A stretch of 64,000 nt of DNA from Betaproteobacteria bacterium (GCA_016704535.1 JADIZZ010000019.1:124001-188000), one strand, 5' to 3'. Counted from the first letter of the stretch, positions 37,175-47,976 are shown. Notes: generated by a model not told the origin, from the letters alone. Numbers and translations: made by a program.

Positions 37175-37615
37175 ATGGAATTCAAGGTCCACATCCCCTT
37201 CGTCAAGCTGCTGGGGCTGGAACTGCAGCGCATGCAGGGCGGAGAAGCCGAGATCCATCTGCCGATGCAGGAGGCCTTCAACAACAGCTGGGGCGTGGCC
37301 CACGGCGGCGTGCTGATGACGCTGCTGGACGTGGTGATGGCCCATGCCGCGCGCAGCCCCGACACGGCCGAGGGCGAGCCGCTGCCGGGCGTCGTCACCA
37401 TCGAGATGAAGACCAGCTTCATGCGCCCCGGCGAGGGCCGGCTCGTGGCCACCGGCAAGCGCCTGCACCGCACGGCCTCGATGGCCTTCTGCGAGGCCTT
37501 CGTGCACGACACCGCAGGCCTGCTGCTGTGCCATGCCAGCGGCACCTTCAAGTACATGAAGGGCCTGCCGGCCGGCGGCGGCCGCCGCATCCAGCGCCTG
37601 AACGCCTCGGACTGA
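37175..37615 (+). CDS. PaaI-family hotdog thioesterase
   Basis: A 146-residue thioesterase of the PaaI/hotdog superfamily. The features include AFNNSWGVAHGGVLMTLLDVVMAHAAR (with the H-G-G turn), VTIEMKTSFMRPGEGRLVATGKRLHRTASMAFCEAFVHD and GTFKYMKG. It should hydrolyse acyl-CoA thioesters. Sits six bases after the SDR stop and one base before the GNAT gene. Confidence 0.88.
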   Translation: MEFKVHIPFVKLLGLELQRMQGGEAEIHLPMQEAFNNSWGVAHGGVLMTLLDVVMAHAARSPDTAEGEPLPGVVTIEMKTSFMRPGEGRLVATGKRLHRTASMAFCEAFVHDTAGLLLCHASGTFKYMKGLPAGGGRRIQRLNASD

Positions 37616-37616
37616 G

Positions 37617-38081
37617 ATGACGTCGCAACCCGTGGACATGGACTGGACCTGGTGCCGCTTCGGCGCCCTCGGCGTCGACAACCTCTACGACGCGCTTGCG
37701 CTGCGCTGCCGGGTCTTCATCCTCGAGCAGGGACCCTACCTCGATCCCGACGGCGTCGACCGTGAAAGTGCCCACCTGCTGGGCCGCGATGGCGCGGGTG
37801 CGCTGCAGGCCTACCTGCGCGTGGTCGACCCCGGCGTGAAGTACGCCGAGCCTTCGATCGGCCGCGTCATCACATCGCCCGAGACGCGTGGCACCGGCCT
37901 CGGGCGGGTGTTGATGGCCGAAGGGCTGATACGCTGCGTGCAGGTCTGGCCCGGGCGCGCCGTCCGCATCAGCGCGCAGTCGCACCTGGCGCGTTTCTAT
38001 GGCGACTTCGGCTTCGCACGCGTGGGGCCTGACTACCTCGAAGACAACATCCCGCACTGCGAGATGCTCAGACCCGCATGA
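37617..38081 (+). CDS. ElaA-like GNAT acetyltransferase
   Basis: A 154-residue GNAT protein. The ElaA-like N-terminus WCRFGALGVDNLYDALALRCRVFILEQGPYLDPDGVD is characteristic, followed by the acetyl-CoA loop VITSPETRGTGLGRVLMAEGL and the late ARFYGDFGFARVGPDYLEDNIPH. Function of ElaA proteins is unclear; acetylation of a small amine is likely. Overlaps the AidB-like gene as ATGA (38078-38081). Confidence 0.88.
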   Translation: MTSQPVDMDWTWCRFGALGVDNLYDALALRCRVFILEQGPYLDPDGVDRESAHLLGRDGAGALQAYLRVVDPGVKYAEPSIGRVITSPETRGTGLGRVLMAEGLIRCVQVWPGRAVRISAQSHLARFYGDFGFARVGPDYLEDNIPHCEMLRPA

Positions 38082-39754
38082 ACCCGACCCACGAAGTCTT
38101 CAACCAGCCCACCCCGCTGGTCGACGTCAACCTCTACACCGGCAACCGTCCATTGCGCGACACGCTGGCCGCGCTTGCGGGCAGCGCGATGCCGGCGCTG
38201 GACATGACAGCGCTCGAGTCCGCAGGTGCCGAGTTCGGCGGCGCCGCGATGCTGCGCAACGCGCGACTGGCCAACACCCACGTGCCCGTGCTGCAGACGC
38301 ACGACCGGCAGGGGCGCCGCATCGACGAGATCGAGTTCCACCCCAGCTACCACGCACTGCTGGGCGCAGCGCTGCGCCACGGCCTGCACGGTGCGCCCTG
38401 GGTTGAGGCACCGGGTGCCCATGTGCAGCGCGCGGCGGCCTTCATGCTTTTCACCGAGGCCGAGCCCAGCGTGCTGTGTCCGGTGTCGATGAGCTACGCC
38501 GTCACGCCCGCCCTGCGCGCGAACCCGGCGCTGCACGCGGCGCTGGGTGACAGGCTGGCGCACCGGGTCTACGACGATCGGTTCGTGCCCATCGCGCAGA
38601 AGGCCGCGCTGACCATGGGCATGGGCATGACCGAGAAGCAGGGCGGCTCGGACGTGCGCAGCAACACCACGCGCGCCGTCTTCGATGGCGAGGACGGCTG
38701 GGGCCGCCGCTACACGCTCACCGGCCACAAGTGGTTCTTCTCGGCGCCAATGTGTGATGCCTTCCTGGTGCTGGCGCAGAGCGTCGGCGGGCTGTCGTGC
38801 TTTTTCCTGCCGCGCTTCCGGCCCGACGGCACGCTCAACGCGATTGCCATCCAGCGCCTGAAGCACAAGCTGGGCAACCACGCCAATGCCAGTTCCGAGG
38901 TCGAGTTCGTCGACGCCCACGCCTGGCTGGTGGGCGAAGAAGGCCGCGGCGTGCCACAGATCCTGGCCATGGGCGCGCTCACGAGGCTGGACTGCGCTCT
39001 GGGTACCGCCGGCTTGATGCGCCAGGCGCTGAGCCTGGCGCTGCACCACACGGCGCAGCGACGGGCCTTCGGCAAGACGCTGATGGCCCAGCCGCTGATG
39101 AAGAACGTGCTCGCCGACCTGGCGCTGGAGAGCGAAGCCGCCACCGCGTTGGCGCTGCGCCTGGCGGTCGCGGTCGACCGCAGCGAGCACGGCGCCGATG
39201 CGCACGAGCAGGTGATGCGTCGCCTGCTCACGCCGGTGGCCAAGTTCTGGATCTGCAAGCGCGGCAGCCACTTCGCGCAGGAGGCGATGGAATGCCTGGG
39301 CGGCAACGGTTATGTCGAGGAAGGTGGGCAGGGCGTGATGGCGCGCATCTACCGCGAGATGCCGCTGAACAGCATCTGGGAAGGCGCCGGCAACATCATG
39401 GCGCTGGACCTGCTGCGTGCGCTGCGCGGTGCCGACGTGGAGCCCGCGCTCGAGCAGGAATTCGCCGCCGCACGCGGCGCCCACGTCGCCTTCGACCGCG
39501 CTGCCGACGCCGTGCTGCGCCAGGTCGACGCCATCACCGAAGAAGGCCAGGCGCGACGCCTGGCGCGCGACGTCGCGTTGGTGCTGCAGGCTGCTCTGAT
39601 CTTCCGCCACACCCAGCACCACGGTGCGACGAGCGTCTTCGACGCCTTCTGCGACAGCCGGCTGGCGCAGGCCAGCGATGTCTACGGCCTGCTGACGGCG
39701 CGCCACGATCTCGACCTGCTGGTCGCGCGAGCGATGCCGGCCGACGCGCAATGA
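38078..39754 (+). CDS. AidB-like acyl-CoA dehydrogenase
   Basis: A 558-residue acyl-CoA dehydrogenase-family flavoprotein. The N-terminus EVFNQPTPLVDVNLYTGNRPLRD is the AidB signature. The flavin domain has AALTMGMGMTEKQGGSDVRSNTT and LTGHKWFFSAPMCDAFLVLAQ. The C-terminal helical part has QRRAFGKTL and MECLGGNGYVEEGGQGVMARIYREMPLNSIWEGAGNIMALDLLRALRG. AidB binds DNA and FAD and is linked to alkylation resistance in E. coli; many relatives are isovaleryl-CoA dehydrogenase-like. Neighbouring SDR and thioesterase genes favour a metabolic role here. Confidence 0.9.
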   Translation: MNPTHEVFNQPTPLVDVNLYTGNRPLRDTLAALAGSAMPALDMTALESAGAEFGGAAMLRNARLANTHVPVLQTHDRQGRRIDEIEFHPSYHALLGAALRHGLHGAPWVEAPGAHVQRAAAFMLFTEAEPSVLCPVSMSYAVTPALRANPALHAALGDRLAHRVYDDRFVPIAQKAALTMGMGMTEKQGGSDVRSNTTRAVFDGEDGWGRRYTLTGHKWFFSAPMCDAFLVLAQSVGGLSCFFLPRFRPDGTLNAIAIQRLKHKLGNHANASSEVEFVDAHAWLVGEEGRGVPQILAMGALTRLDCALGTAGLMRQALSLALHHTAQRRAFGKTLMAQPLMKNVLADLALESEAATALALRLAVAVDRSEHGADAHEQVMRRLLTPVAKFWICKRGSHFAQEAMECLGGNGYVEEGGQGVMARIYREMPLNSIWEGAGNIMALDLLRALRGADVEPALEQEFAAARGAHVAFDRAADAVLRQVDAITEEGQARRLARDVALVLQAALIFRHTQHHGATSVFDAFCDSRLAQASDVYGLLTARHDLDLLVARAMPADAQ

Positions 39755-40668
39755 ACAACGCTATGCACGACCGCCACGGCGGCACCGCCGTCATCACCGG
39801 CGCCGCCTCGGGCTTCGGCCTGGAGGCCTGCCGCATCGCCGCGGCACGCGGCATGAACGTCGTGATGGCCGACGTGCAGCCGGGCGCGCTGGAAGCCGCA
39901 GCCGCAGCGATCAAGGCGCTGGGCGTGCCGGTGCTGCCCCTGCGTGTCGATGTCAGCAAGGCGGCCGAGGTCGAGGCGATGGGCGCGGCCACGCTGCAGC
40001 GCTTCGGCACGCCGAGCCTTGTCTTCAACAACGCCGGCGTCGGCGCCGGCGGGCTGATCTGGGAACACAGCGCGCAGGACTGGGAATGGGTGCTGGGCGT
40101 CAACCTGATGGGCGTGGCGCACGGCGTGCGTGTCTTCACGCCGATGATGCTGGCCGCTGCCGCGGCCGACTCAAGCTGGCACGGCCACATCGTCAACACC
40201 GCCAGCATGGCCGGGCTGCTGAATGCGCCCAACATGGGCGTCTACAACGTCAGCAAGCACGCCGTGGTGTCGCTGAGCGAAACGCTCCACCAGGACCTGG
40301 CGCTCGTCAGCACCCAGGTGCACGCACACGTGCTCTGCCCCTATTTCGTGCCCACCGGCATCCACCAGAGCGAACGCAACCGGCCGCCCGCGGCCGATGC
40401 CGCTGCAGCGGCGCCGACACGCAGCCAGCGCATCGCGCAGTCCATGATCGAACAGGCCGTGACCCGCAGCAAGGTGACGGCGGCGCAGGTGGCGCAGTTC
40501 GTCTTCGACGCCATCGACGAGGACCGCTTCTACATCTACAGTCACCCCGAGAGCCTGGCGGGCGTGCAGCAGAGGCTGGAAGACCTGATGACCCCGCGCA
40601 ACCCCGGCGACCCCTTCGCAGCGCGGCCCGAGATAGGCGAGAAGTTGCGTCAGTCGCTGCGCGGCTGA
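39751..40668 (+). CDS. short-chain dehydrogenase/reductase
   Basis: A 305-residue SDR starting at ATG 39751 inside the AidB-like stop (ATGA). Features are VITGAASGFGLEACRIAAARG (G-x-x-x-G-x-G), FNNAGVGAGGLIWE, VNTASMAGLLNAP, and the catalytic YNVSKHAVVSLSE. A longer C-terminal region (ARPEIGEKLRQSLRG) follows. It resembles SDRs that oxidise or reduce 3-hydroxy or steroid-like substrates; the actual substrate is not evident. Confidence 0.88.
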   Translation: MNNAMHDRHGGTAVITGAASGFGLEACRIAAARGMNVVMADVQPGALEAAAAAIKALGVPVLPLRVDVSKAAEVEAMGAATLQRFGTPSLVFNNAGVGAGGLIWEHSAQDWEWVLGVNLMGVAHGVRVFTPMMLAAAAADSSWHGHIVNTASMAGLLNAPNMGVYNVSKHAVVSLSETLHQDLALVSTQVHAHVLCPYFVPTGIHQSERNRPPAADAAAAAPTRSQRIAQSMIEQAVTRSKVTAAQVAQFVFDAIDEDRFYIYSHPESLAGVQQRLEDLMTPRNPGDPFAARPEIGEKLRQSLRG

Positions 40669-40690
40669 AGCGCGCGGCCCAGCGGCTACG

Positions 40691-41953
40691 ATGCGCCGCA
40701 TGAGCCGCCAAGAAGAACAACAACATCGCGTCGCCATTGTCGGCGGCGGCCCGGCCGGGCTGATGGCCGCGGAAGTGCTGGCCGCGGCGGGGCATGCGGT
40801 CGACGTCTACGACGGCATGCCCTCGGTGGGGCGCAAGTTCCTGCTGGCCGGCAAGGGTGGGCTGAACCTGACGCACGGCGAGCCCTTCGATCGCTTTGCC
40901 TCGCGCTATGCAGAACGTGCGCCCGTGCTGCAACCGTTGCTGCAGGCGTTCGGCGCCGACGCGCTGCGCGACTGGGCCGCGGCGCTGGGCATCGAGACCT
41001 TTGTCGGCACGTCGGGCCGCGTGTTCCCGAAGGACCTGAAGGCCGCGCCGCTGCTGCGCGCCTGGCTGCACCGGCTGCGTGGGCAGGGCGTGCGCTTCCA
41101 CATGCGCCACCGATGGCTGGGCTTCGACGACGCGGGCAGGCTGCGCTTCGCGACGCCGGCCGGCGAAACGCGCCTGCAGCCCCCGGCGACCGTGCTGGCC
41201 CTGGGTGGCGCGAGCTGGCCCCAGCTGGGCAGCGACGGTGCCTGGGCGCCGCTGCTGTCCGCGCGGGGCGTCGACGTGGCGCCACTGCGGCCGTCGAACT
41301 GCGGTTTCGACGTCGGCTGGAGCGAACACTTTGCCGGCCGGCATGCCGGTCAGCCGCTGAAAGGGGTGGCCATCAGCTTCGAGGGCTGGCACCAGGCGGG
41401 GGAGTGCGTCGTCACGGCCGGGGGTATCGAAGGCAGCCTGGTCTATGCGGCGTCGGCGCTGCTGCGCGAGCGGATCGCGGCGGCCGGTGATGCGGTCTTC
41501 CACATCGACCTGCTGCCGCGGCGCAGTGTCGAGTGGGTGGCTGCCGAACTGGCGCACCCGCGGGGCCCGCGCAGCCTGTCCACTCACCTGAAGACGCGGC
41601 TGAAACTCGATGGCGTGAAGGCCGGCCTGCTGTGGGAGCGGGTGCCCAAGGACGTGCAGATAGACCCGCTTCGCTTTGCCGCCGCGATCAAGGCCCTGCC
41701 GGTGCGCGTGACGGCGCCGCGCCCCATCGCCGAGGCCATCAGCACCGCCGGCGGCGTGCGCTTCGAGGCCCTGGACGAAGGCCTGATGCTGCGTGCGCTG
41801 CCCGGCGTGTTCTGCGCCGGCGAGATGCTCGACTGGGAGGCGCCGACCGGCGGCTACCTGCTGACCGCCTGCTTCGCCAGCGGCCACGCGGCGGGGCAGG
41901 GCGTGGCCGCCTGGCTGGAGCGCAGCCGCAACGCCGTCGGGGCGCCCGCTTAA
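40691..41953 (+). CDS. HI0933/BaiN-type NAD(P)/FAD-dependent oxidoreductase
   Basis: A 420-residue flavoprotein. The FAD-binding RVAIVGGGPAGLMAAEVLAAAGHAVDVYDGMPSVGRKFLLAGKGGLNLTHGEP is the HI0933-like (TIGR00275) opening. Later landmarks are GLNLTHGE, VLALGGASWPQLGSDGAW, and GVFCAGEMLDWEAPTGGYLLTACFASGHAAGQGVA. Family members include BaiN, a bile acid 3-oxo-steroid reductase, but most are uncharacterised. ATG 40691 or 40700 are equally possible starts (both in frame, nine bases apart). Followed by tex after 44 bases. Confidence 0.86.
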   Translation: MRRMSRQEEQQHRVAIVGGGPAGLMAAEVLAAAGHAVDVYDGMPSVGRKFLLAGKGGLNLTHGEPFDRFASRYAERAPVLQPLLQAFGADALRDWAAALGIETFVGTSGRVFPKDLKAAPLLRAWLHRLRGQGVRFHMRHRWLGFDDAGRLRFATPAGETRLQPPATVLALGGASWPQLGSDGAWAPLLSARGVDVAPLRPSNCGFDVGWSEHFAGRHAGQPLKGVAISFEGWHQAGECVVTAGGIEGSLVYAASALLRERIAAAGDAVFHIDLLPRRSVEWVAAELAHPRGPRSLSTHLKTRLKLDGVKAGLLWERVPKDVQIDPLRFAAAIKALPVRVTAPRPIAEAISTAGGVRFEALDEGLMLRALPGVFCAGEMLDWEAPTGGYLLTACFASGHAAGQGVAAWLERSRNAVGAPA

Positions 41954-41997
41954 ACTCCGCCGCCTCTCGAACCCGGGCCCTTCCGGCCCCGCTCTCC

Positions 41998-44358
<2,361 letters not shown>

Positions 44359-44444
44359 CGCCGTAGCCTTAAAGGCATCGCGGGCACACGTCGGGCCGCG
44401 TGCTTCAGGCGCCTTGCCGCTGGTCGCCCGTGTCTGAGCTGGGC

Positions 44445-44450
44445 TACACT
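44445..44450 (+). promoter_or_regulatory. possible -10 box for thrS leader
   Basis: TACACT at 44445-44450 lies about 40 bases before the leader peptide ATG and well after the tex stop. No good -35 hexamer lies at the standard distance (the region is GC-rich). Taken as a possible promoter of the thrS attenuator because some transcription start must precede 44490; the exact site is uncertain. Confidence 0.35.
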
Positions 44451-44489
44451 GCCGAGGTACGCAACCCACCAAGGACAGGGAAAGGCATC

Positions 44490-44534
44490 ATGGTTATGAC
44501 ACCGCGGACTACCCGGTTCTTCACCGAGAAGTAA
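44490..44534 (+). CDS. thrS leader peptide (14 residues, Thr-rich)
   Basis: ATG 44490 to TAA 44532-44534 encodes MVMTPRTTRFFTEK, with four threonines in 14 codons (ACA, ACT, ACC, ACC) and two adjacent phenylalanines. A strong ribosome-binding stretch (AGGGAAAGG) precedes it. It lies between tex and thrS and is followed by an intrinsic terminator at 44576-44599, the layout of a classical ribosome-mediated attenuator. When charged tRNA-Thr is short, the ribosome should stall at Thr codons and allow read-through into thrS. Too short to be an ordinary protein gene; its role is regulatory. Confidence 0.85.
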   Translation: MVMTPRTTRFFTEK

Positions 44535-44575
44535 GTCGGCTGCGCTGTCACGTCCACCCTTTCCCCTGAAGACAA

Positions 44576-44599
44576 GCGCGGCGCCCACCGCGCTTTTTT
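44576..44599 (+). terminator. intrinsic terminator of the thrS attenuator
   Basis: GCGCGG (44576-44581) pairs perfectly with CCGCGC (44588-44593) around a CGCCCA loop, immediately followed by six T. It lies 16 bases before thrS. In addition, the leader's ribosome-binding region (CAGGGAAAGG) is nearly complementary to CCCTTTCCCCTG after the leader stop (44557-44568), giving an alternative upstream fold. This is what an attenuator that switches on leader translation would need; the actual alternative structures were not computed. Confidence 0.85.
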
Positions 44600-44615
44600 C
44601 ATTTCTGGAGACCCG

Positions 44616-46526
44616 ATGATGATCACGATCACGTTGCCCGACGGCTCGCGCCGCGAGTATCCGCAGCCGCAGACGGTGGCCGAGGTGGCCGCCAGCATCG
44701 GCGCCGGCCTGGCCAAGGCGGCGCTGGCCGGCAAGGTCGACGGCAGGCTCGTCGACACCAGCCACCGCATCGAGACCGACGCAGCGCTGGCCATCGTCAC
44801 CGACAAGGACGCCGACGGGCTGGAGATCATCCGCCACAGCACGGCGCACTTGCTGGCGTACGCGGTGAAGGAACTCTTCCCCGAGGCCCAGGTGACCATC
44901 GGCCCGGTGATCGAGAACGGCTTCTACTACGACTTCGCCTACAAGCGCCCCTTCACGCCGGAAGACCTGGCGGCGATCGAGAAGCGCATGGGCGAGCTGG
45001 CGGCCAAGAACGAGCCCGTCATTCGTCGCGTCTTACCGCGAGATGACGCCGTGGCCCACTTCAAGGCCCAGGGCGAGCTCTACAAGGCCGAAATCATCGG
45101 CAGCATCCCCGAAGGCCAGGACGTCTCGCTCTACCGCGAGGGCGACTTCGAGGACCTGTGCCGCGGCCCGCACGTGCCCAGCACGGGGCGGCTCAAGCAC
45201 TTCAAGCTGATGAAGGTGGCGGGGGCGTATTGGCGTGGCGACCAGGCCAACGAACAGCTGCAGCGCATCTACGGCACGGCCTGGGCCAGCAAGGAGGCCC
45301 TGCAGCAGTACCTGACGATGCTGGAGGAAGCCGAGAAACGCGACCACCGCCGCCTGGGCCGCGAGCTCGACCTCTTCCACCTCGACGAGTACAGCCCCGG
45401 CATGGTGTTCTGGCACCCCAAGGGCTGGACGGTCTGGCAGCAGGTCGAGCAGTACATGCGCCGCGTCTACCAGGACAACGGCTACCAGGAGGTGAAGGGC
45501 CCGCAGATCATCGACCGCCTGCTGTGGGAGAAGTCGGGCCACTGGGAGAAGTACCGCGACGCGATGTTCACGACCGAGTCGGAGAAGCACGACTACGCGA
45601 TCAAGCCGATGAACTGCCCGGGGCACATCCTGATCTTCAAGCAGGGCATCAAGAGCTACCGCGACCTGCCGCTGCGCTACGGCGAGTTCGGCAACTGCCA
45701 CCGCAACGAACCCACGGGCGGGCTGCACGGCATCATGCGCGTGCGCGGCTTCACGCAGGACGACGGCCACATCTTCTGCACCGAAGACCACATCCTGCCC
45801 GAGTGCGTGGCCTACACGACGCTGCTGCAGCACGTCTACAAGGACTTCGGCTTCACCGACATCATCTACAAGGTGGCCACGCGTCCGACGGCGCGCATCG
45901 GCAGCGACGAGATCTGGGACAAGGCTGAGCACGCGCTGATCGAGAGCCTGCGCCAGAGCGGCTGCGACTACGTCATCTCGCCCGGCGACGGCGCCTTCTA
46001 CGGCCCGAAGATCGAGTACACGCTGAAGGACGCCATCGGCCGCCAGTGGCAGTGCGGCACCATGCAGGTCGACTTCAGCATGGCCGAGCGGCTGGACGCT
46101 GTCTATGTTGCCGAGGATTCCAGCCGCCGCCACCCGGTGATGCTGCACCGGGCCATCGTCGGCAGCCTCGAGCGTTTCATCGGCATCCTGATCGAGCAGC
46201 ACGCCGGCGCGCTGCCGGCCTGGCTGGCCCCGGTGCAGGTGGTGGTGGCCTCGATCACCGAGGTGCAGGCCGAATATGCGGTCAGCGTCGCGAAATCGCT
46301 GCAAAAACAAGGAGTTAGAATCAACTTGGATTTGCGCAACGAGAAAATCAACTATAAGATTCGCGAGCATTCAATGCAGAAGGTTCCGTTCATCCTGGTC
46401 GTAGGCGACAAGGAGAAGGCAAACGGGACTGTCGCCGTGCGCGCCCGGGGTAATCAAGACCTTGGTGTGATGCCGCTGGCAGACTTCCTCCAGAAGATCA
46501 CCAGTGACATCGCCATGAAGGTGTAG
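44616..46526 (+). CDS. thrS: threonyl-tRNA synthetase
   Basis: A 636-residue class II synthetase that charges tRNA-Thr. The TGS domain is at the N-terminus (TLPDGSRREYPQPQTVAEVAASIG), followed by the editing domain with HSTAHLLAYAVKELFP, then the catalytic core with zinc ligands in MNCPGHILIFKQG and the motif RNEPTGGLHGIMRVRGFTQDDGHIF. The C-terminal anticodon domain includes LPAWLAPVQVVVASI. ATG 44616 has GGAG at five bases; ATG 44619 is an alternative. Controlled by the leader/terminator just upstream, and first gene of the thrS-infC-rpmI-rplT-pheST block. Confidence 0.97.
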   Translation: MMITITLPDGSRREYPQPQTVAEVAASIGAGLAKAALAGKVDGRLVDTSHRIETDAALAIVTDKDADGLEIIRHSTAHLLAYAVKELFPEAQVTIGPVIENGFYYDFAYKRPFTPEDLAAIEKRMGELAAKNEPVIRRVLPRDDAVAHFKAQGELYKAEIIGSIPEGQDVSLYREGDFEDLCRGPHVPSTGRLKHFKLMKVAGAYWRGDQANEQLQRIYGTAWASKEALQQYLTMLEEAEKRDHRRLGRELDLFHLDEYSPGMVFWHPKGWTVWQQVEQYMRRVYQDNGYQEVKGPQIIDRLLWEKSGHWEKYRDAMFTTESEKHDYAIKPMNCPGHILIFKQGIKSYRDLPLRYGEFGNCHRNEPTGGLHGIMRVRGFTQDDGHIFCTEDHILPECVAYTTLLQHVYKDFGFTDIIYKVATRPTARIGSDEIWDKAEHALIESLRQSGCDYVISPGDGAFYGPKIEYTLKDAIGRQWQCGTMQVDFSMAERLDAVYVAEDSSRRHPVMLHRAIVGSLERFIGILIEQHAGALPAWLAPVQVVVASITEVQAEYAVSVAKSLQKQGVRINLDLRNEKINYKIREHSMQKVPFILVVGDKEKANGTVAVRARGNQDLGVMPLADFLQKITSDIAMKV

Positions 46527-46593
46527 CCACCCCGAGGCGCGCGAAGATTTTTTGTGGCCCGCTTGCCTTCGGGCTGCCACAGGAGCTGGAACC

Positions 46594-47142
46594 ATCGCTA
46601 CTTTCATGGACCGCCGCGTACCCAACGCGGAGCGCAAGCACAGGCTGAACCGGGAGATCATGGCGCCGCAGGTGCGCTTGAACGGGGTTGAAAACGAGCC
46701 ACTCGGCATCGTCAGCACGATGGACGCGTTGCGCATGGCAGGGGAGTTGGACGTCGATCTGGTCGAGATCGCCGCCACCGCAGATCCCCCGGTGTGCCGG
46801 TTGATGGACTACGGCAAGTTCAAGTACCAGGAACAGAAGAAGGCCGCCGAGGCGAAGAGCAAGCAGAAGGTCATCGAGATCAAGGAAGTCAAGTTCCGTC
46901 CGGGCACCGACGACGGCGACTACGCGATCAAGATGCGCAACCTGCGGCGCTTCATTGCCGAAGACGGCGACAAGGGCAAGGTCACGCTGCGCTACCGCGG
47001 GCGCGAGATCACCCACCAGGACATCGGCATGCGCATGCTGGAGCGCATCCGCGACGAGCTGGCCGACGTGGCCATCGTCGAGAACATGCCCAAGCTCGAA
47101 GGGCGCCAGATGATCATGGTGCTGGCCCCGAAGCGGAAGTGA
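46594..47142 (+). CDS. infC: translation initiation factor IF-3, ATC start
   Basis: A 182-residue IF-3. The start is the rare ATC codon at 46594-46596 (ATC GCT ACT TTC ATG GAC), preceded by AGGAG eight bases upstream; the residues that follow are FMDRRVPNAERKHRLNREIMAPQVRL. Non-AUG starts are the known basis of infC autoregulation, because IF-3 rejects them. The protein is otherwise complete, with the linker QEQKKAAEAKSKQKVIEIKEVKFRPGTDDGDYAIKMRNLRRFI and C-terminal MIMVLAPKRK. The alternative ATG at 46606 would remove four residues. Confidence 0.95.
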   Translation: MATFMDRRVPNAERKHRLNREIMAPQVRLNGVENEPLGIVSTMDALRMAGELDVDLVEIAATADPPVCRLMDYGKFKYQEQKKAAEAKSKQKVIEIKEVKFRPGTDDGDYAIKMRNLRRFIAEDGDKGKVTLRYRGREITHQDIGMRMLERIRDELADVAIVENMPKLEGRQMIMVLAPKRK

Positions 47143-47271
47143 ATCGAATTTGAAGGATGTCGCGGCCGCGGTGGGCAACCACCGGGGCGGCGAACAGAAG
47201 CGACTGCAGGCCCGACAAGTGCACCGGACGACCCGGGGCCGCCTGCAGCAGCAAACGAAGAAGGAGCAGTC

Positions 47272-47475
47272 ATGCCCAAGATGAAAACCAAGAGCGGCGC
47301 CAAGAAGCGGTTCCGCGTGCGTCCGGGGGGTACCGTCAAGCGCGGTCAGGCGTTCAAGCGCCACATCCTCACGAAGAAGAGCACCAGCCGCAAACGCGAC
47401 CTGCGTGGTCCGACCAACGTGCACGAGTCCGACATGGGTGGCATCGCCAAGATGCTGCCGATGGCTGGCCTGTAA
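47272..47475 (+). CDS. rpmI: 50S ribosomal protein L35
   Basis: A 67-residue ribosomal protein, MPKMKTKSGAKKRFRV, RPGGTVKRGQAFKRHILTKKS, SRKRDLRGPTNVHESD, ending MLPMAGL. The full length is typical. A GGAG-type ribosome-binding site lies upstream (AAGGAGCAGTC-ATG). The 129-base gap after infC may fold and take part in L20-mediated regulation, as known for rpmI-rplT in other bacteria; no specific structure is assigned. Confidence 0.97.
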   Translation: MPKMKTKSGAKKRFRVRPGGTVKRGQAFKRHILTKKSTSRKRDLRGPTNVHESDMGGIAKMLPMAGL

Positions 47476-47505
47476 CACCCACTTCAACGCACAAGGAACG
47501 AGACC

Positions 47506-47862
47506 ATGCCTCGCGTCAAACGTGGTGTCACCGCACACGCCCGCCACAAGAAGATCCTGAAGCTCGCCAAGGGCTTCCGCGGCCGCCGCAAGAACGTCTT
47601 CCGCATCGCCAAGCAGGCGGTGATGAAGGCCGGCCAGTACGCCTACCGTGACCGCCGCACCCGCAAGCGGGTGTTCCGTCAGCTCTGGATCGCGCGCATC
47701 AACGCCGCGAGCCGGGGTCTGGGCATCACCTACAGCAAGTTCATGGCCGGCTTGAAGAAGGCCAACATCGACATCGACCGCAAGGTGCTGTCGGACATGG
47801 CCATCCACGACCCCGCTGCCTTCAGCAGCATCGTCGACAAGGTGAAGGCTCAGTTGGCTTGA
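47506..47862 (+). CDS. rplT: 50S ribosomal protein L20
   Basis: A 118-residue ribosomal protein, beginning MPRVKRGVTAHARHKKILKLAKGFRGRRKNVFRIAKQAVMKAGQYAYRDRRTRKR. It binds 23S rRNA early in 50S assembly and, in known cases, represses rpmI-rplT translation. Thirty bases separate it from rpmI, and it is followed by hairpins before pheS. Confidence 0.97.
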   Translation: MPRVKRGVTAHARHKKILKLAKGFRGRRKNVFRIAKQAVMKAGQYAYRDRRTRKRVFRQLWIARINAASRGLGITYSKFMAGLKKANIDIDRKVLSDMAIHDPAAFSSIVDKVKAQLA

Positions 47863-47896
47863 TCGCCCCGCTCGGCGAGCCGCGCGGTCAAGCAAT

Positions 47897-47916
47897 GCCG
47901 GCGGCAAGCCGCCGGC
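47897..47916 (+). other. perfect 8-bp stem-loop after rplT
   Basis: GCCGGCGG (47897-47904) and CCGCCGGC (47909-47916) form a perfect eight-pair stem around CAAG. It has no T-run and lies just before the stronger terminator at 47931-47959. It might be an RNA stabilising or pausing element; alone it is not a terminator. Confidence 0.5.
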
Positions 47917-47930
47917 TTCAAGCGATCCGA

Positions 47931-47959
47931 AGGCCGTCACCTCGTGGCGGCCTTTTTTT
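47931..47959 (+). terminator. intrinsic terminator between rplT and pheS
   Basis: AGGCCGTCAC (47931-47940) pairs with GTGGCGGCCT (47944-47953), a ten-pair stem with one G-U pair and a CTC loop, followed by a run of seven T (47953-47959, the first in the stem). It sits 17 bases before pheS. In E. coli pheST is controlled by attenuation at this point. Here no phenylalanine-rich leader peptide is visible, so it may just end the upstream transcript or act by another signal. Confidence 0.85.
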
Positions 47960-47976
47960 GTCCCTCTCTTTCCGTC

